Positions 1-9,855 of a stretch of 64,000 bases of DNA are shown here, piece by piece. Numbering within the stretch: position 1 is the stretch's first letter; each line of letters starts with the position of its first letter. This DNA is from Podaxis mareebaensis (taxonomy: Eukaryota; Basidiomycota; Agaricomycetes; Agaricales; Agaricaceae): contig JAEUWP010000087.1 in assembly GCA_018524725.1 (NCBI GenBank), forward strand, positions 1 to 64,000, written 5' to 3'. Under the pieces are notes generated by a model. The model saw only the letters and a program-made list of their open reading frames with translations, had not been told where the DNA came from and searched no databases. A program made the translations under genes and the position numbers.

Positions 1-207
1 TTCCAGCTGTTATAGTCCATCTTATTCTTCAGATGAATTATATAAATCAACATGTAATAACTATTTTAAGCCAATTTACTGATGTGGGATTCTGGCGGGC
101 GCTCATGAATTTGTCCTCAATAACCCACAACTGAACGACTATTCCTTGACCACGACAACACAAAACATCTACAGTTCCCCGATCAATAGGAAAGAAGGTA
201 ACTGGAG

Positions 208-1905
208 GTGCCATTCACTTTGCTGTGTCTTCATTTGCTGATATATGAATGTGGAAAAGGTCTGCAATTGCTTCTCAGGGAATCCATTCCAGAAGCGTTT
301 CACGATTCTTCCGCTCGTCACTCTCCGCCTAGATGCCATCCTGGCACTCGCAAAGACTTCGTCGACAAAATCACCAGCTGGGGACTCGGCTCTCTGCACC
401 ACGATAAGCACATTCTCTGGATGCAGAGTCCTGCTGGAGCTGGAAAGTCGGCCGTGGCACAGTCATGCGCGGAACATTTGGCTGGAAGGAATATGCTAGG
501 AGCTACGCTCTTCTTTTCTCGCCCCAATGCATGGGATGACTCGAACAAGCTATTCACCTCGCTCTCATACCAAATCGCCACAAAGTTCCGTTTATACGGC
601 GACATTCTCGATCGGGATATACTCAACGATCCGACTCTCCTAACCAAATCAACTACCCAACAGTTTCGGGAGTTTTTTTGTCAAACCCTTGCAAGAAATT
701 CGAGCTCGAGGAGAAGACGTGAAGGAGAGTGTGATCATCATCGATGGTCTTGACGAATCCGTTGGAACTGAAGCCCAGTGCGAAATAGTCGAAATAATCG
801 CAACCTCCGTCCGGAATAAAACTACGCCCTTCCGCTGGGCATTCTTCAGCCGCCCCGAGCCCCACATCATCGCTACTTTTAGCTCGAATCGCATATCTTC
901 CTTATCCTTTAGCACCGAGCTCCCAGTGTCTCGGGAGGTTGACCACGAGATCTTATGCTACCTGACGGACGAGTTCAAGAAGATACAAGAGCGACACAGG
1001 CTGCCGCCATTATGGCCATCGGAGTTGGACATTGAAACCGTCGTCAATCTCGTTGCGGGCCTTTTCATCTATGCCGCCACGATCATCCGTTTTGTTGGCG
1101 AACACAATTCCCTCGGCCCAGATGACCAGCTACGCGCCGTCCTTACTCTTGCTGCATCCACCAAAGGGAAGACCAAGGCAGGTCATCCTTTGGCAGAACT
1201 CGATCTGTTTTACACTCTCATCATGCACCGCATCCCATCGAAAATCCTCCCGGCTATCCAGAAGGTCTTGCTACTCAGGAGCGCTGATGACACCCCAGTG
1301 CTTGTGTTCTTGTATGCCAACGTCCTGGGTTTCTCCGAGCTGCAAATTCAGAGCGCCTTGGGCTCTCTCCAATCTGTGCTGCATTTGGACTCTGGGCCCG
1401 ATCCCGTGGTGAGATTCTACCACGCGTTTTTCCTGGACTTTATACAAGACCCGGAGCGGTCCGGGGAGTTCTGTGCCTTTTCCAGTTATCTTGATGATAC
1501 TCGTAGGGAGCTGTTAGAACGTTTAAACACTGTTCATTCTCAGAGCCCCGGTATGTATAAATCCAATGACTTCTAGAGATCAATCTTGTCTAACAGTCTC
1601 CCTGAATTCTAGACAACTCGATTCATCTCGACGTTACATGTCCGCACCCACGGATAGTCACCGAGACTGTGTACCGAACCTTACTTCGCTACTTCTTTCT
1701 ACTCTTGCAACTGAATCGCCCTTTGGAACGCTCTACGGCAGCGGCTTTAGTGGGCTTCCGATTTCAAATGATCCTTCACCTATGCGATCGCCCGTTCTTC
1801 TATCGCTCCGACTTTTCTCCGGACAAGTTGAGAGAAAATGCGAGTTTGTATGCTGGCATATCTTTTGTTCCTTTCGCTGAAGCTGTGGTTACATATTCCC
1901 GTTGA
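208..1905 (+). CDS. NACHT-type P-loop NTPase (STAND family), frameshifted and possibly 5'-incomplete
   Basis: The protein resembles the large Agaricomycete NACHT ATPase family, signalling NTPases thought to act in nonself recognition or programmed cell death. The sequence shows the family pre-NACHT stretch (PPRCHPGTR, about 315-350), a Walker A motif GPAGAGKS-like (QSPAGAGKS, about 427-450) and a Walker B-like IIIDGLDES (about 737-765). The frame changes inside a run of seven T at 673-679; with six T the reading would run on without a break, so this is either a true frameshift or a base-calling slip. A 62-base intron, 1551-1612 (GTATGT...CTAAC...TAG), joins the last exon, which ends at 1905. 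I see no ATG or signal that fixes the 5' end: 208 is only the open-frame limit, after a possible AG acceptor. No WD40 or TPR repeats follow, so it is short for the family. The NACHT call is firm; intactness is doubtful. Confidence 0.7.
673..679 (+). other. T7 homopolymer at the frameshift in the NACHT gene
   Basis: Seven T in a row separate two frames that together encode one continuous NACHT domain. The protein reads QFREFF in the first frame and VKPLQEIR in the second. One T fewer would restore a single frame. Confidence 0.65.
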
Positions 1906-2586
1906 GTTTCGTAACAAGATTGTCCGACCGAGCAACAATCTTTGGCTCAAGTGGCACAGACCAACTTCTGTGGGCACGGAAGGACCGTACATTATTGGAC
2001 GCGGTGAGAACAAGGTTATATGTTGGATGTCCTCAGGGCGCTGTAATCTCGTTCGTTATCCTTCTGTACTCGGATCCTTGTTCAAAAAACAGCAATGAAG
2101 TTGGATCTATGCTGGCATTTGATATCAACGCTCGTGTGATGGCCTATTGAAATACCTTATTCATCTTGCTGTTCAAGAGACCTGAACGGTTTGTGTGGCA
2201 AGACTCGGTTGTCTCATCGGAGTGCAAATTTAAGGGTCTACCTCGGTGGCAGATGCCAAGGAAATCCTTGACATGTGTCCGCAATTCCCCATCCTCATTG
2301 ATGTATGTCAGTGTCCTTCCAGTCTTATGACATTAGCAAGCAACTGGCACTATGTTCTTCTCTTCAGTATTTATAAAGCAGTGCTCTACCTTACAAGTTG
2401 TGCTATAGACCGTGATGTTCTAACGCGGAAATGCTGTGCTTAGTTCTCATTTGATCGATTGGCGACGAGTTGTGGGACCGTTGATGTGAAGCAGAGCCTC
2501 GCTGAATAGCATGATGTATCAAGAGATCAGGGCCTATAAGTAGCGATAAGTGCTTCTCATTCACCTCTGGACTTCTTTGACTAGCT
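1906..2586. other. Intergenic region, no gene seen
   Basis: Only short open frames without recognisable motifs occur here. A TATAAG hexamer at 2535-2540, about 50 bases before the next ATG, could be part of the promoter of the membrane-protein gene. Confidence 0.5.
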
Positions 2587-4403
2587 ATGCTTTCCACAAC
2601 TTCGAATTTGGAAGGCTCAGATGACTCCCCTCTTCTCCTCCCCAACGCACTGACCCAGAGAAGGATGGATGATAGGAGCCCCGAATCGGAATGCAATTCA
2701 CGTTCCAGTATGACGGGACTTCCAAAACTAAACTCCATCCCATACAAATATCCTTTTATTATCCGCATCGGAGTGTTCCTCAGCCTCGAGTGTGGCTTCC
2801 TCATCCTCGCATTTTTTGCCACCACGAAACCAATTCCGCTCCGCCTCTCCTTCGATGTCAGCCTCGCAGAAGCGAGAGGTGCTATTACTATCATCACTAT
2901 TATATGGCATTCCCTTGCAGTGTTTTCTGCAGGGGATGTCATCCTTCATGTCTTCAGCGCAGAGTGGATGGAGCAATATCACAAATCTGGAGACTTGGTT
3001 TCCGGAAAAACCGACATCGTCTCTCGGTTGACTTCAGGTCTGTTCAACCGGCTCAAGCATTTTGCGACAAGGGGAGCGACACTCGGATTCCGTTTAGCCT
3101 TTTTGTCGTCTCTGCTCTTGATCGCTGTCAATGGCTTTGGGCCCAGTGCGGTCAGCATCACTCCCGTCCTCACGGCACGCCCGCGCACAATCCAAGTAGC
3201 CAACCTCAGTTTAACCCCTGGACAGAACTTCGTCATGAACGACCGCACCAGCTTGGTCACAAGATTGGAGGTTCTCGAGAACGTAACATATGGCTTCCAA
3301 AACCTTCAACCAAACACGTTGATTCCTTGGCCCCCGTTAGACTTGATATCGGCCAATGGATCAATTAGCTACAGAAGCGATATCATCACCTACAACTTCA
3401 CATGCTCCTGGAAGCAGGCTGCGTGGGGAACGTTTAGTGATGGGATGGTTATGGAGGCTGCAATAGATGACAGGTACTGGTTACTTGTACAACACCTGCG
3501 TTGTGGCCTTGACTGTGCTAGTGGGTTGTCTCTCCATGGTGTGTAATGATTGCAACCGATCTCTGACTCGTGGTGGTAGATATTATGCCAATGCGGCCGA
3601 TGAGCCCTGCTGGTAGTGAACACCCGGACCTACCACTCAGCGCCTTTGTTTTTATTGGGTCGAACATCACTTACAAAGAAGCTGGTGTCAAGCGCAAAAA
3701 CTACACTATCCACGTCCTCAGACTTGAAGAAATTCCAAAATCTCGCTACCTGCAACCGCAAGATTCCGGCAGCGGGCTGGAGTGGCCATTCCGTGTCTCT
3801 GCTCTTATTTGTGATCCCCGCCTTCAGATAACCCCTGCTATGGTTACCCTTCTTAGAGGGTCGCTCCACGCGATTGCGCAACCTGATTTTCCTGTGGTCG
3901 GGAATATTCCACCCTCAACAGCCAATTTAATCTTTTCCGAGGCCTTGATTGGTGCCACATCCTCTGAGGACCAGAACACGTTGCTCCCAGGAAACTTTAT
4001 AAACAACATTGCACGAAACCTATTCCTGAAGGACCCCACACTTTCCAAGTCATTCAACCAGTCCAGCGGCAGGGTAGAGCTCAAACTACTCCCTATTTCT
4101 CAGATCAATGAAAATATGAACGTTGTAATGCGCTCGGCAGCCAAATCCTACCTCAGTGGACATAAACCTAACGCTAAGAACACTTTGCTCTCGATCTCTG
4201 AAGCAGTTGCAACTGAAGGATGGGTAGACATAGAAGAGTTGGCGATGGTTGGGAGCAGGCCTTTTTCGATCACAGTGCTCGTTTTGGTGTCTATCCTTGC
4301 CGTTTTGCTGACCTCCCTCATCGTTATTCTGAGGGTTGATCAGATGCAACCATTTGACCTGGGGAATGTTGCCAAGGTTGCAAGCAAGGTACATATCCAA
4401 TAA
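2587..4403 (+). CDS. Multi-pass membrane protein of unknown function
   Basis: I do not recognise the family. The ATG at 2587 starts a Ser-rich cytoplasm-like tail of about 50 residues. Three hydrophobic segments follow at about residues 56-78, 98-118 and 165-184. Next is a long loop with several N-glycosylation sequons (such as NLS, NVT, NGS, NFT and NIT), and a last membrane segment near the C terminus (about 4265-4335). This looks like a plasma- or endomembrane protein with one large external domain. Two exons are needed: the first frame stays open to about 3546 and the second runs to 4403. A GT at 3539 joined to the AG at 3578-3579 keeps frame but gives a 41-base intron; donors at 3503, 3515 or 3521 also keep frame with that acceptor. 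A further intron may start at the GTACAT near 4389, so the true C terminus could lie a little downstream. Confidence 0.6.
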
Positions 4404-4703
4404 AGTGACATGTAGGGCATTTTTTTCATGGACCGACATGATTCTCAATGTAATTTTCTGTCCCTGTTTCCAAAATGTTTATAGGCTGATTATTTAAGAG
4501 CATCCCGTGGGATTAGAATGGGAATTGAGCCTAGTTCGTTGATGCACTTAAATAGCGGTGTCTCTTATGACGTCTTGTCTCACTTCATCTTCTTTTCAGT
4601 TATTCGTTATTCCAAATGTCCCGATTGGAGCATCACTTCCACGCTGATGATCTCGCACGAATAGTGCGTTGACCTGCTATCTATCATCTGAACTCGTACC
4701 GCG
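4404..4703. other. Intergenic region, 3' flank of the membrane protein and promoter of the aldo-keto reductase
   Basis: No gene is seen. A TTAAATA stretch at 4548-4554, about 150 bases before the next ATG, is a weak TATA candidate. Confidence 0.4.
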
Positions 4704-5783
4704 ATGCCAGTCCCTTCACTCCAGCTCCTTGATAGCACATCAATCCCGTGGTTGGCTTGGGGAAATGGAACAGGGGTGAAAGGAGGTGAGGATGCCATTG
4801 AGAAGGGGAAGCTAGCCATCGAAAGCGGCATAAATCATATCGACACTGCACAGCTGTACAAAACTGAACCGGAAACCGGGGAGGCTGTCCGTCGTGCCTC
4901 AGTTGGCAGAGATCAAGTCTATGTTACCTCGAAGCGTATGTGCAGGTTCCATCCAGACCCCCATTTAGGAATCACAGTTCACCGATGTCTCGTAGTGTCC
5001 TGGGGTCCAGATAAGAAACCGATACCCCTAGATGAGGTCCGGGCGCGTGTTGAAGGATCACTTGAGAGGCTGGGTTTCATTCCAGACCTCTATCTGATCC
5101 ACAATCCTTTCATTGCCGCTCCGGGAGAACTAAGAGCTATGTGGAAGATACTTGAAGACTTGAAAGACGAAGGGAAATTGAAGAGCATTGGCGTCAGCAA
5201 CTTCAGACCCCAGGATTTGGGTGTCCTCTTGGCTGACGCAAAATACAAGCCTGTAGTCAACCAGGTAATTTCCGTCAAGTCAATATTCTGCACCTCGAAT
5301 CCTGACGTCGGGTTAAAGCTCGAATTTCATCCTTACACCCTGGCACACCTTGGCCCCGTTTTGGCTCTACAGAAAGAACATGGTATTATAACGGAATCAT
5401 ACGGTTCTCTCACTCCCCTTCTTCGCCATCCGACCGGCGGGCCATTAAAGCCTGTTCTCGAGAAGATCGCTGCTAGGTTATCTCAGGAAACAGGTAAACC
5501 GATCGACGCTACCACAGTATTACTCCTCTGGACGCGTGCGCAAAATGCTGTAGTGGTTAGCGCAAGCGGGAACCCGGAACGCATTGCAGCGCTTGGAGAG
5601 CTTGCGAGATCCCCACAGCTGCTGACCGAGTCTGACGTCGCTGAGATCAGCAATGTTGGGAAGACCATTCATTTCCGATTTTATGTACGTTTTTCGCGCC
5701 TTTGTACAAACGATTGCTGATCTTGTCGCTAGAAAGAGCACATGGCAAAGGATTTTCCGCCTCCCGATTTGCCAAGCCAATAA
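4704..5783 (+). CDS. Aldo-keto reductase
   Basis: This is a soluble NADPH-dependent reductase of carbonyl compounds, with the AKR barrel fold. Four exons fit: 4704-4935, 4996-5264, 5319-5684 and 5733-5783, giving about 305 residues, the usual size. The introns are 60, 54 and 48 bases with GTATGT, GTAATT and GTACGT donors. The catalytic set is visible: Asp and Tyr in INHIDTAQLY, Lys in VYVTSK and His in YLIHNPF. The conserved GVSNF segment and the NQLEFHPY core (made by joining exons 2 and 3) are also present. The last exon adds a short tail rich in Pro and Asp. The N terminus reads PWLAWGNGTG, where many relatives have Gly instead of Ala. Substrate and pathway cannot be read from the sequence. 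Confidence 0.9.
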
Positions 5784-6017
5784 TGAATTCGGATATTGTG
5801 ATCTAGCTTGCCTATTATTCCCACCTATCAGTTGTATCTAGCCAGAAAATTAACAGGAATTCGTGAAATACTTCTGTTTTCCTCACAAGAATCCGTTAAC
5901 TCACAAACCAAGAATCATGATGAAATTTGTTCCTACTCCGAGTTTCCAAAGCGAATGCATGGATGACCGGGCGGTGATTATAGTAAGAGCGTAATAATAT
6001 CGGTTAAAGTACTCTAA

Positions 6018-6364
6018 ATGGCATTAAACTATACCGTGACTGTACTGTCATCGCAGTATACCCATGTCCTTCCAATACGCGATCCGGCCCCTCACTCTCT
6101 CGACTTTAGGGAACACACCGTCTGCACCGTCACGCTCAGTCCTGGAGCTTTCTTTGCCTCCAATGTGGCCAATTCGGTAAGTCCTGCATCAGTGCTTCGG
6201 CATACTTGACTTGTTTTCGCCATTACTTGGGAAAAAGAAAAAATTGACGATCTTCGGCGCAGGCCGATAGGTTGGGATTAGCATTGCAATTGCGAGAGGG
6301 ATATGATGATCGTACCAATGCGTTCAAGGTCCTCAGGCTTGGCCGTCACCGTCTTAACAGATAG
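6018..6364 (+). CDS. Possible small two-exon ORF, unrecognised
   Basis: An ATG at 6018 opens 53 codons with an ordered, beta-like composition (NYTVTVL, THVLPIRD, VCTVTLSPGAFF). It ends exactly at a good donor GTAAGT at 6177. An AG at 6261-6262, after a plausible branch region, keeps frame and adds 33 codons to a TAG at 6362-6364, for a product of about 86 residues. I do not recognise it and see no signal peptide. It may be a small gene, a remnant or chance. Confidence 0.25.
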
Positions 6365-6896
6365 GTGATCGGTACACTCGGGGAACGGAATCAGAGGCAG
6401 GATGTCTAGATCTATGTTCAAGATGTTTGCTACGTCACGGGTGGCCTCAATCATAAAACTCTAGGACATGGGTCGGGGATGTATGAGAGCAATTGGAACG
6501 GGGGTTTTCCTTCATGGAAGCGAGACCGAGGTTTGACCGTGCTGCAAGACCTATCGGCAACCAGGAGATCAACTGGAGACAACACCCGTTCCTCATTCCA
6601 AAGCCCACACCAATGCCGGTTGCGCTCGCATCTACTCGTTAACATCTCTGGTTCACGTTTCTCAGCTTGCAGAGGGAGTAACATAACCGCAATAGCGTTG
6701 GGCCCGAACTATATAGGAAACAATATCAGAAACAACAAACGGCCAGACTTGATTTTATCATTTATGTTACGCAAAAATGTATGCATTAATTGAACCAGGG
6801 TGCGTCGGTGACATTTGAACGGGTAACGTCTATGACACCTATCAACAACGGATCATGCGTGCGGCGTGGCCACTAGCGCAATCTGAGCCTTTACAC
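6365..6896. other. Intergenic region, no gene seen
   Basis: Open frames on both strands here show no motif, no splice support and no similarity I recognise. Confidence 0.4.
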
Positions 6897-8014
6897 TTAG
6901 AGAATCACCCCGGTCACGTCCGCAAACCACGCCCTTTGATCTTTCGGCGAAGCCCAATCCTGCGTGTGTCCTAGATAGATGTACAGAGCGTGTCGCACAG
7001 GGTCATCGACAAGATAAAATAGCACCTGTGATACGTTGCTCACCCCCAAAAAATGTTTCGAAGTGCATTCCTTTGATAATCGACTGACTCGATTCCCTTA
7101 GCAAGAGCCCGTTTGCAGTAATGACTGGTTCCCCATCAACCCACATCTGGATTTCACCTACGAAGAACGAAATTGGTCAGCGAGAGACTCCGACTGCGAG
7201 GGACTCGATAACACCATTCGAAAACCCAATGTCATTGACCCTGATTCGGCAGGCAACGGTGATCCAGTTTCCGACAGCCTTCTCCCAGTTGAAGGCACCT
7301 CGACCAACGGAGAAACCATAGTTGGGATTTTGGATGGAACAAGGGGGTACGTTTCTGAGGACCTCTGAATTATTCTCCACAAGTGGGAGATATGTGTACA
7401 ATTCTCCTACACCTTTCGGTCTAGGACAGCTTGATAAGAAGAATTAATCGCGTGAAATCTTTGTCGCACCTCCACATGGGTCGTAAATTGAAACATTGAC
7501 ACCTATCCTCCTGTCTTCCTCCAGTGCAACTATAGGCAAGCTTGCCGATCCCGCCGACTATTCATCGGCAGAGGAACTAAACTGGCTTATACAATTCGAT
7601 GTCAAAGTCGGACTCACAGAATCCAGGGAGCTTTCCGCCTTTGACCCATTCCCAATCTTCTCCGAGCATCATACGATAGCTCATTAGGACTTCCTTTGCA
7701 CCCTCCTCGAGCTGGCGCGCAAACGAAGGTGGGCCTGAAAGGTAGAAGCCGAATCCTCCCGGTATGTCGGCCTTGGGGTTGATACTCCCTTCGGGATAAA
7801 AGGCCTCCCACGCGCGCGTCGGCGGAGGTAGATTTGACGGTGGAGACCGACATGGCGGAGGAGAGACAAGTATGTGCGTTGTTCGCGATGATATCTTATG
7901 GACTCCTAGTGGCTTGTCGTCAAGGGGAGTGAGAGTTACACGGTCATCTTTCAGATGCTCGCAGGTTGTAAAGCCATTCTTGAAGTCTTTAGCAGGGATG
8001 AGATACCCAGCCAT
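6897..8014 (-). CDS. Polysaccharide lyase family 14-like protein
   Basis: This resembles the fungal PL14 lyases, beta-jelly-roll enzymes that cleave uronic-acid polymers such as glucuronan or alginate by beta-elimination. Five exons fit, 5' to 3' on the minus strand: 8014-7618, 7557-7470, 7420-7215, 7157-7044 and 6970-6897, giving about 292 residues. Phases agree at every junction. Family-like blocks in order are AWEAFYPEGS, GGFGFYLSGP, EWVKGGKLPG, CTGGRQ, GELYTYLPL, YGFSVGRG, VWVDGE-like (MWVDGE) and a final GMHFETFFGGH...WASPKDQ block. The start at 8014 (MAGYL) follows the reading frame; no signal peptide is seen there, so either the protein is intracellular or a 5' exon is missing. It is divergent from the next gene (+), leaving a shared promoter region of about 455 bases. 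Family call good; substrate not known. Confidence 0.72.
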
Positions 8015-8469
8015 ATGTCAAAAACATTCAGCTGAGAGATTGCAAGCTTTGTAGTGTCCATGCGAGCCCATAAGCGTGATGGTGGGGGATTGCGGGCGCT
8101 AATAACCGGCGGAATTTTCCGAACCAAGGAAATAACATATCACACGCTCTCTGGGAGATGCAAGTAGCACAGCATCTACTACACTGATAGGGAAACGGGA
8201 CAGCTGAAGGTTTTTCATTCTGGAACGCGAAGCAAAAGTTTGAGCTCTTGAGGGGAAACTTCTGGTAGTATCCAGTTCCCAGGTCGGTCACGTTAAAATA
8301 AGCAATCAGCAAATGATAGTCTCAGGGTAGCAAAAGCAGTGCGGTCAAGTACAATCAACAACCGCAGTCGAGTGGCAGAAACCACAGACTCGCCTCTTCC
8401 TTCCGCAGCACTCAACGTGTCCCCGGCCTTAGTATTCACAGCTCACAGCTGAGCTCACCCACCGACCTC
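8015..8469. other. Divergent promoter region
   Basis: This stretch lies between the minus-strand PL14-like gene and the plus-strand ankyrin-like gene. It should hold both promoters. I see no clear TATA box. Confidence 0.4.
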
Positions 8470-9756
8470 ATGATCATCGACAAGACTCCCCTTCCGAACG
8501 ACCCAACCCCTTCCGATGCACCTCCTTCCTACGAAACAGTAGCCTCGGCCACTCAGACTACGTCACAATATGATTTGAAGTCACCAATCGCAAGCGAATC
8601 ATCCATTACCCCCTCTTCACCTGGGAGCTCTACCGGCCCTTCACCCTCTTCCTTTTCGCCGGCAAAATCACCGATAACCCCTTCATCCAGTTCCGCTAAA
8701 GGCAAAGGTCGGGCTCCATGGTTTAATTTCATGGGGTCCAAAACGTCGAAGGATGTCAAGTCCACGACTTTGGGGCTCATCCGAGACCTCGTACGACAGG
8801 AGTTTGACCCCGCGGCAGTGGGAATCCTAAAAAGCTGTGCTGAAGCATGCTCATCAAATGGCGTCTCGTTTTCATCCATATTACAAGAGAAGTCGATCGA
8901 AGGCCACACCCCGCTTTACTGGGCGATCGTGAAACGAAAGCCAGATGAGGCCCAGGAGGATTCTACCCAAATTCCCGATCTGCTCACTGCACTTTTGTCG
9001 TATTCGACTCCGTTATCGCAAGCAACCATGTCGGATGTCCGTCATGCCTGTCTAGTCGCTTCGGACCAGCCGTTATTCCAACGCCTTAGACTATCTCCTG
9101 ATTTCACATCAGGCTCGGTTGCGGATGAAATACTTATCGGGGTGACATTGCCTCCCGATGACGTGGAAGTGATTAACCTCCCCGACGACGAAGGCTCATT
9201 CGCCGTGAATTTCGGGATAGTCAAGTTCCAGAAACGAATGATGATAACGAAGTCTATTACTATCGAATTTATAGCTCGAAGTAAGTTCCAGAACCCGTGT
9301 AATACAATCATATGATTGAATGAAATTCCATCAGGCCGAATGTGGCGATTATGCTTTTTCGTTGCACCTGAAAACTGTGACGTCAAGTCGGGAAGACGCC
9401 CAGGCTCGTGGTGTGTCTCGCTCTCGCTGATGGAGCACAGTCCCCCAACTTGGGTAGACGCTCGTCTTCTCATTGCGGATCCCACTATTGCAGACAACGC
9501 TCCGAAATCCTCATTCTCACAACGACCAAAACCGAAGCCTACAATATCAATGAGGCTCAAGTCCTCACAACCTCTTACACCTCCTCCAAGCCGCGGAAGT
9601 AATAGCGTCACAGAGGTTTCCATCACATTCGAGGACAGCCTGATGGCCACGAGTCTCCAGTATGATGGTAGCTCCTACATTGCTGCTGATGAAAAGCTGC
9701 GGGCAAGGTTGGAAGCTAGGTTGGGTAAGCAAGATGGTGATTGTATTATATGCTGA
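8470..9756 (+). CDS. Ankyrin-like protein with disordered N terminus and C-terminal CaaX-like box
   Basis: Two exons, 8470-9280 and 9335-9756, are joined by a 54-base intron with donor GTAAGT, giving about 410 residues. The first 80 or so residues are Ser/Pro/Thr-rich and start with a PPSYETV motif that could bind WW or SH3 domains. A helical region follows, with one ankyrin-like signature EGHTPLYWAIVKRK near residue 143, then a mixed domain across the splice site and a second Ser/Pro-rich stretch. The protein ends in CIIC, which fits a CaaX prenylation box (Cys, two aliphatics, any residue). If prenylated it would sit at a membrane. I have no firm family name. It converges with the MFS gene 99 bases downstream. 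Confidence 0.7.
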
Positions 9757-9855
9757 AGTGAGTTACCCCAAAATGCCCTTCTCTATAATGCCTCTAATGT
9801 AAATCTAAGTGGAACGTAATCTCTCGGATCATCTCGCTTCGTCGGGTATCTAACA

